A stretch of DNA of 64,000 bases from NCBI GenBank assembly GCA_023954475.1, contig JAMLHW010000001.1, positions 372,001 through 436,000 of the forward strand. The letters are read 5' to 3'. The notes under the pieces are model-generated. The model did not search any database and was not told the DNA's origin. It was given only the letters and a program-made list of their open reading frames with translations. Each line of letters begins with the position of its first letter. Position 1 is the first letter of the stretch. This stretch comes from Anaerolineae bacterium (GTDB taxonomy: Bacteria > Chloroflexota > Anaerolineae > Promineifilales > Promineifilaceae). Shown in pieces: positions 63,460-64,000 of the stretch. The position numbers and the translations under genes were made by a program.

Positions 63460-64000
63460 TTACGATCGTTTGTGGACCCGTATCTTAACGCCGGGACGTG
63501 GTTCGAGCGTCGCGCCCATATGTGGATGCACTTTATTTTGCAATGGTTCGAGTTCAAATTGTTGCAATACCCGTGCCATGATCACTTTCGCCTCAATTTG
63601 CGAGAACGCAGCACCGATACAATTTCGTGGCCCACCGCCGAACGGCACATAGGCGAGCGCAGGTCGTTTCTCGCGGATGTGTGGGCAAAACCGCTCCGGC
63701 TCGAACTTGTCCGGATTTTCCCACTGTTCCGGATCGCGATGCGTTGTGTAGATGGAGTACATCACGCGCGACTGCTCTGGAATCTGGTACGCATCGATGG
63801 GAATATCGGTATTGGCGCGGCGGTTGCCGATGTGAATGGGTGGGTACATGCGCAGGGTTTCTTTGATTACCTGGTCGCAGTAACTGAGTGGGTGCATGTG
63901 CTCTTCGGCCGGTTGATCTGTGCCAATGACTGTGTCGATTTCAGTTTGAACCTGCATCAGCGTGTCGGGGTGCGTGCCCAGCATGACCCAAATCCATGCC
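63460..64000 (-). CDS. Cytochrome P450, C-terminal part only
   Basis: The frame is open to the window edge, so the N-terminus is missing. About 180 residues visible: end of I helix (WVMLGTHPDTL), ExxR in IKETLRMYPP, PERF region, and heme loop FGGGPRNCIGAAFSQIEAK with the Cys ligand. Sequence type is near CYP4/CYP102-like bacterial forms that include carotenoid hydroxylases/ketolases. The position 41 bp before lycopene cyclase supports a carotenoid role. Confidence 0.93.
   Translation of the reverse strand, partial: AWIWVMLGTHPDTLMQVQTEIDTVIGTDQPAEEHMHPLSYCDQVIKETLRMYPPIHIGNRRANTDIPIDAYQIPEQSRVMYSIYTTHRDPEQWENPDKFEPERFCPHIREKRPALAYVPFGGGPRNCIGAAFSQIEAKVIMARVLQQFELEPLQNKVHPHMGATLEPRPGVKIRVHKRS

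Overview
The window looks like a piece of a bacterial chromosome of moderate GC, most likely from the phylum Chloroflexota (Anaerolineae, Ardenticatenia or Caldilineae type). This is inferred from the gene set and style: secreted proteins carrying a short hydrophobic Leu-Pro-Leu/Val motif, DUF2203 next to an ErpA-type protein, a fused E1 alpha-beta oxo-acid dehydrogenase, FolE2, tandem FemAB transferases and family-39 glycosyltransferases with beta-sandwich tails. I see no rRNA, tRNA, CRISPR array or intact insertion sequence. No database search was possible.

The main genome-scale signal is an 8-bp palindrome, TCGGCCGA (usual context A/T-TCGGCCGA-A/T). I counted 102 copies by eye, about one every 630 bp, against one or two expected by composition. 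Copies lie in coding sequence in all three codon phases and between genes, and one forms the tip of a rho-independent terminator. It behaves like the cyanobacterial HIP1 repeat but with a different sequence.

Layout. 1-7 kb: truncated kamA, a DUF2785 gene, sbcDC. 7-12 kb: two large secreted proteins (kelch/PPC and an M36 metalloprotease). 12-21 kb: sucrose/alpha-glucoside block (amylosucrase, PPK2, AglE/F/G-like ABC transporter, LacI regulator with a clear promoter and operator). 21-25.4 kb: erpA, DUF2203, a radical SAM gene with two small partners, folE2. 25.4-27.4 kb: an AT-richer island with a tandem duplication, hairpin, toxin-antitoxin pair and a methyltransferase bracketed by two 87-bp repeats. 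27.4-36 kb: metal efflux transporter with DtxR regulator, GcvT-like protein, a dehydrogenase/oxidoreductase pair, a metallo-hydrolase, folD. 36-40 kb: E2 and fused E1. 40.8-45.5 kb: a ComQXP-like locus. 45.5-57 kb: FadF-like Fe-S oxidoreductase and envelope/polysaccharide genes. 57-64 kb: isocitrate-dehydrogenase-like enzyme, two FemAB proteins, zinc-ribbon proteins, plsY, a lycopene cyclase and a truncated P450.

The most interesting gene cluster is at 40.8-45.5 kb. Two isoprenyl-synthase-like proteins of ComQ type flank a membrane hybrid histidine kinase. Upstream of the first, a 59-codon gene with a strong ribosome-binding site and promoter encodes a peptide ending in GGTWVGWT, a plausible tryptophan-containing precursor for prenylation. 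Together they resemble Bacillus ComQ-ComX-ComP quorum sensing, but with a response-regulator receiver fused to the kinase and no ComA.
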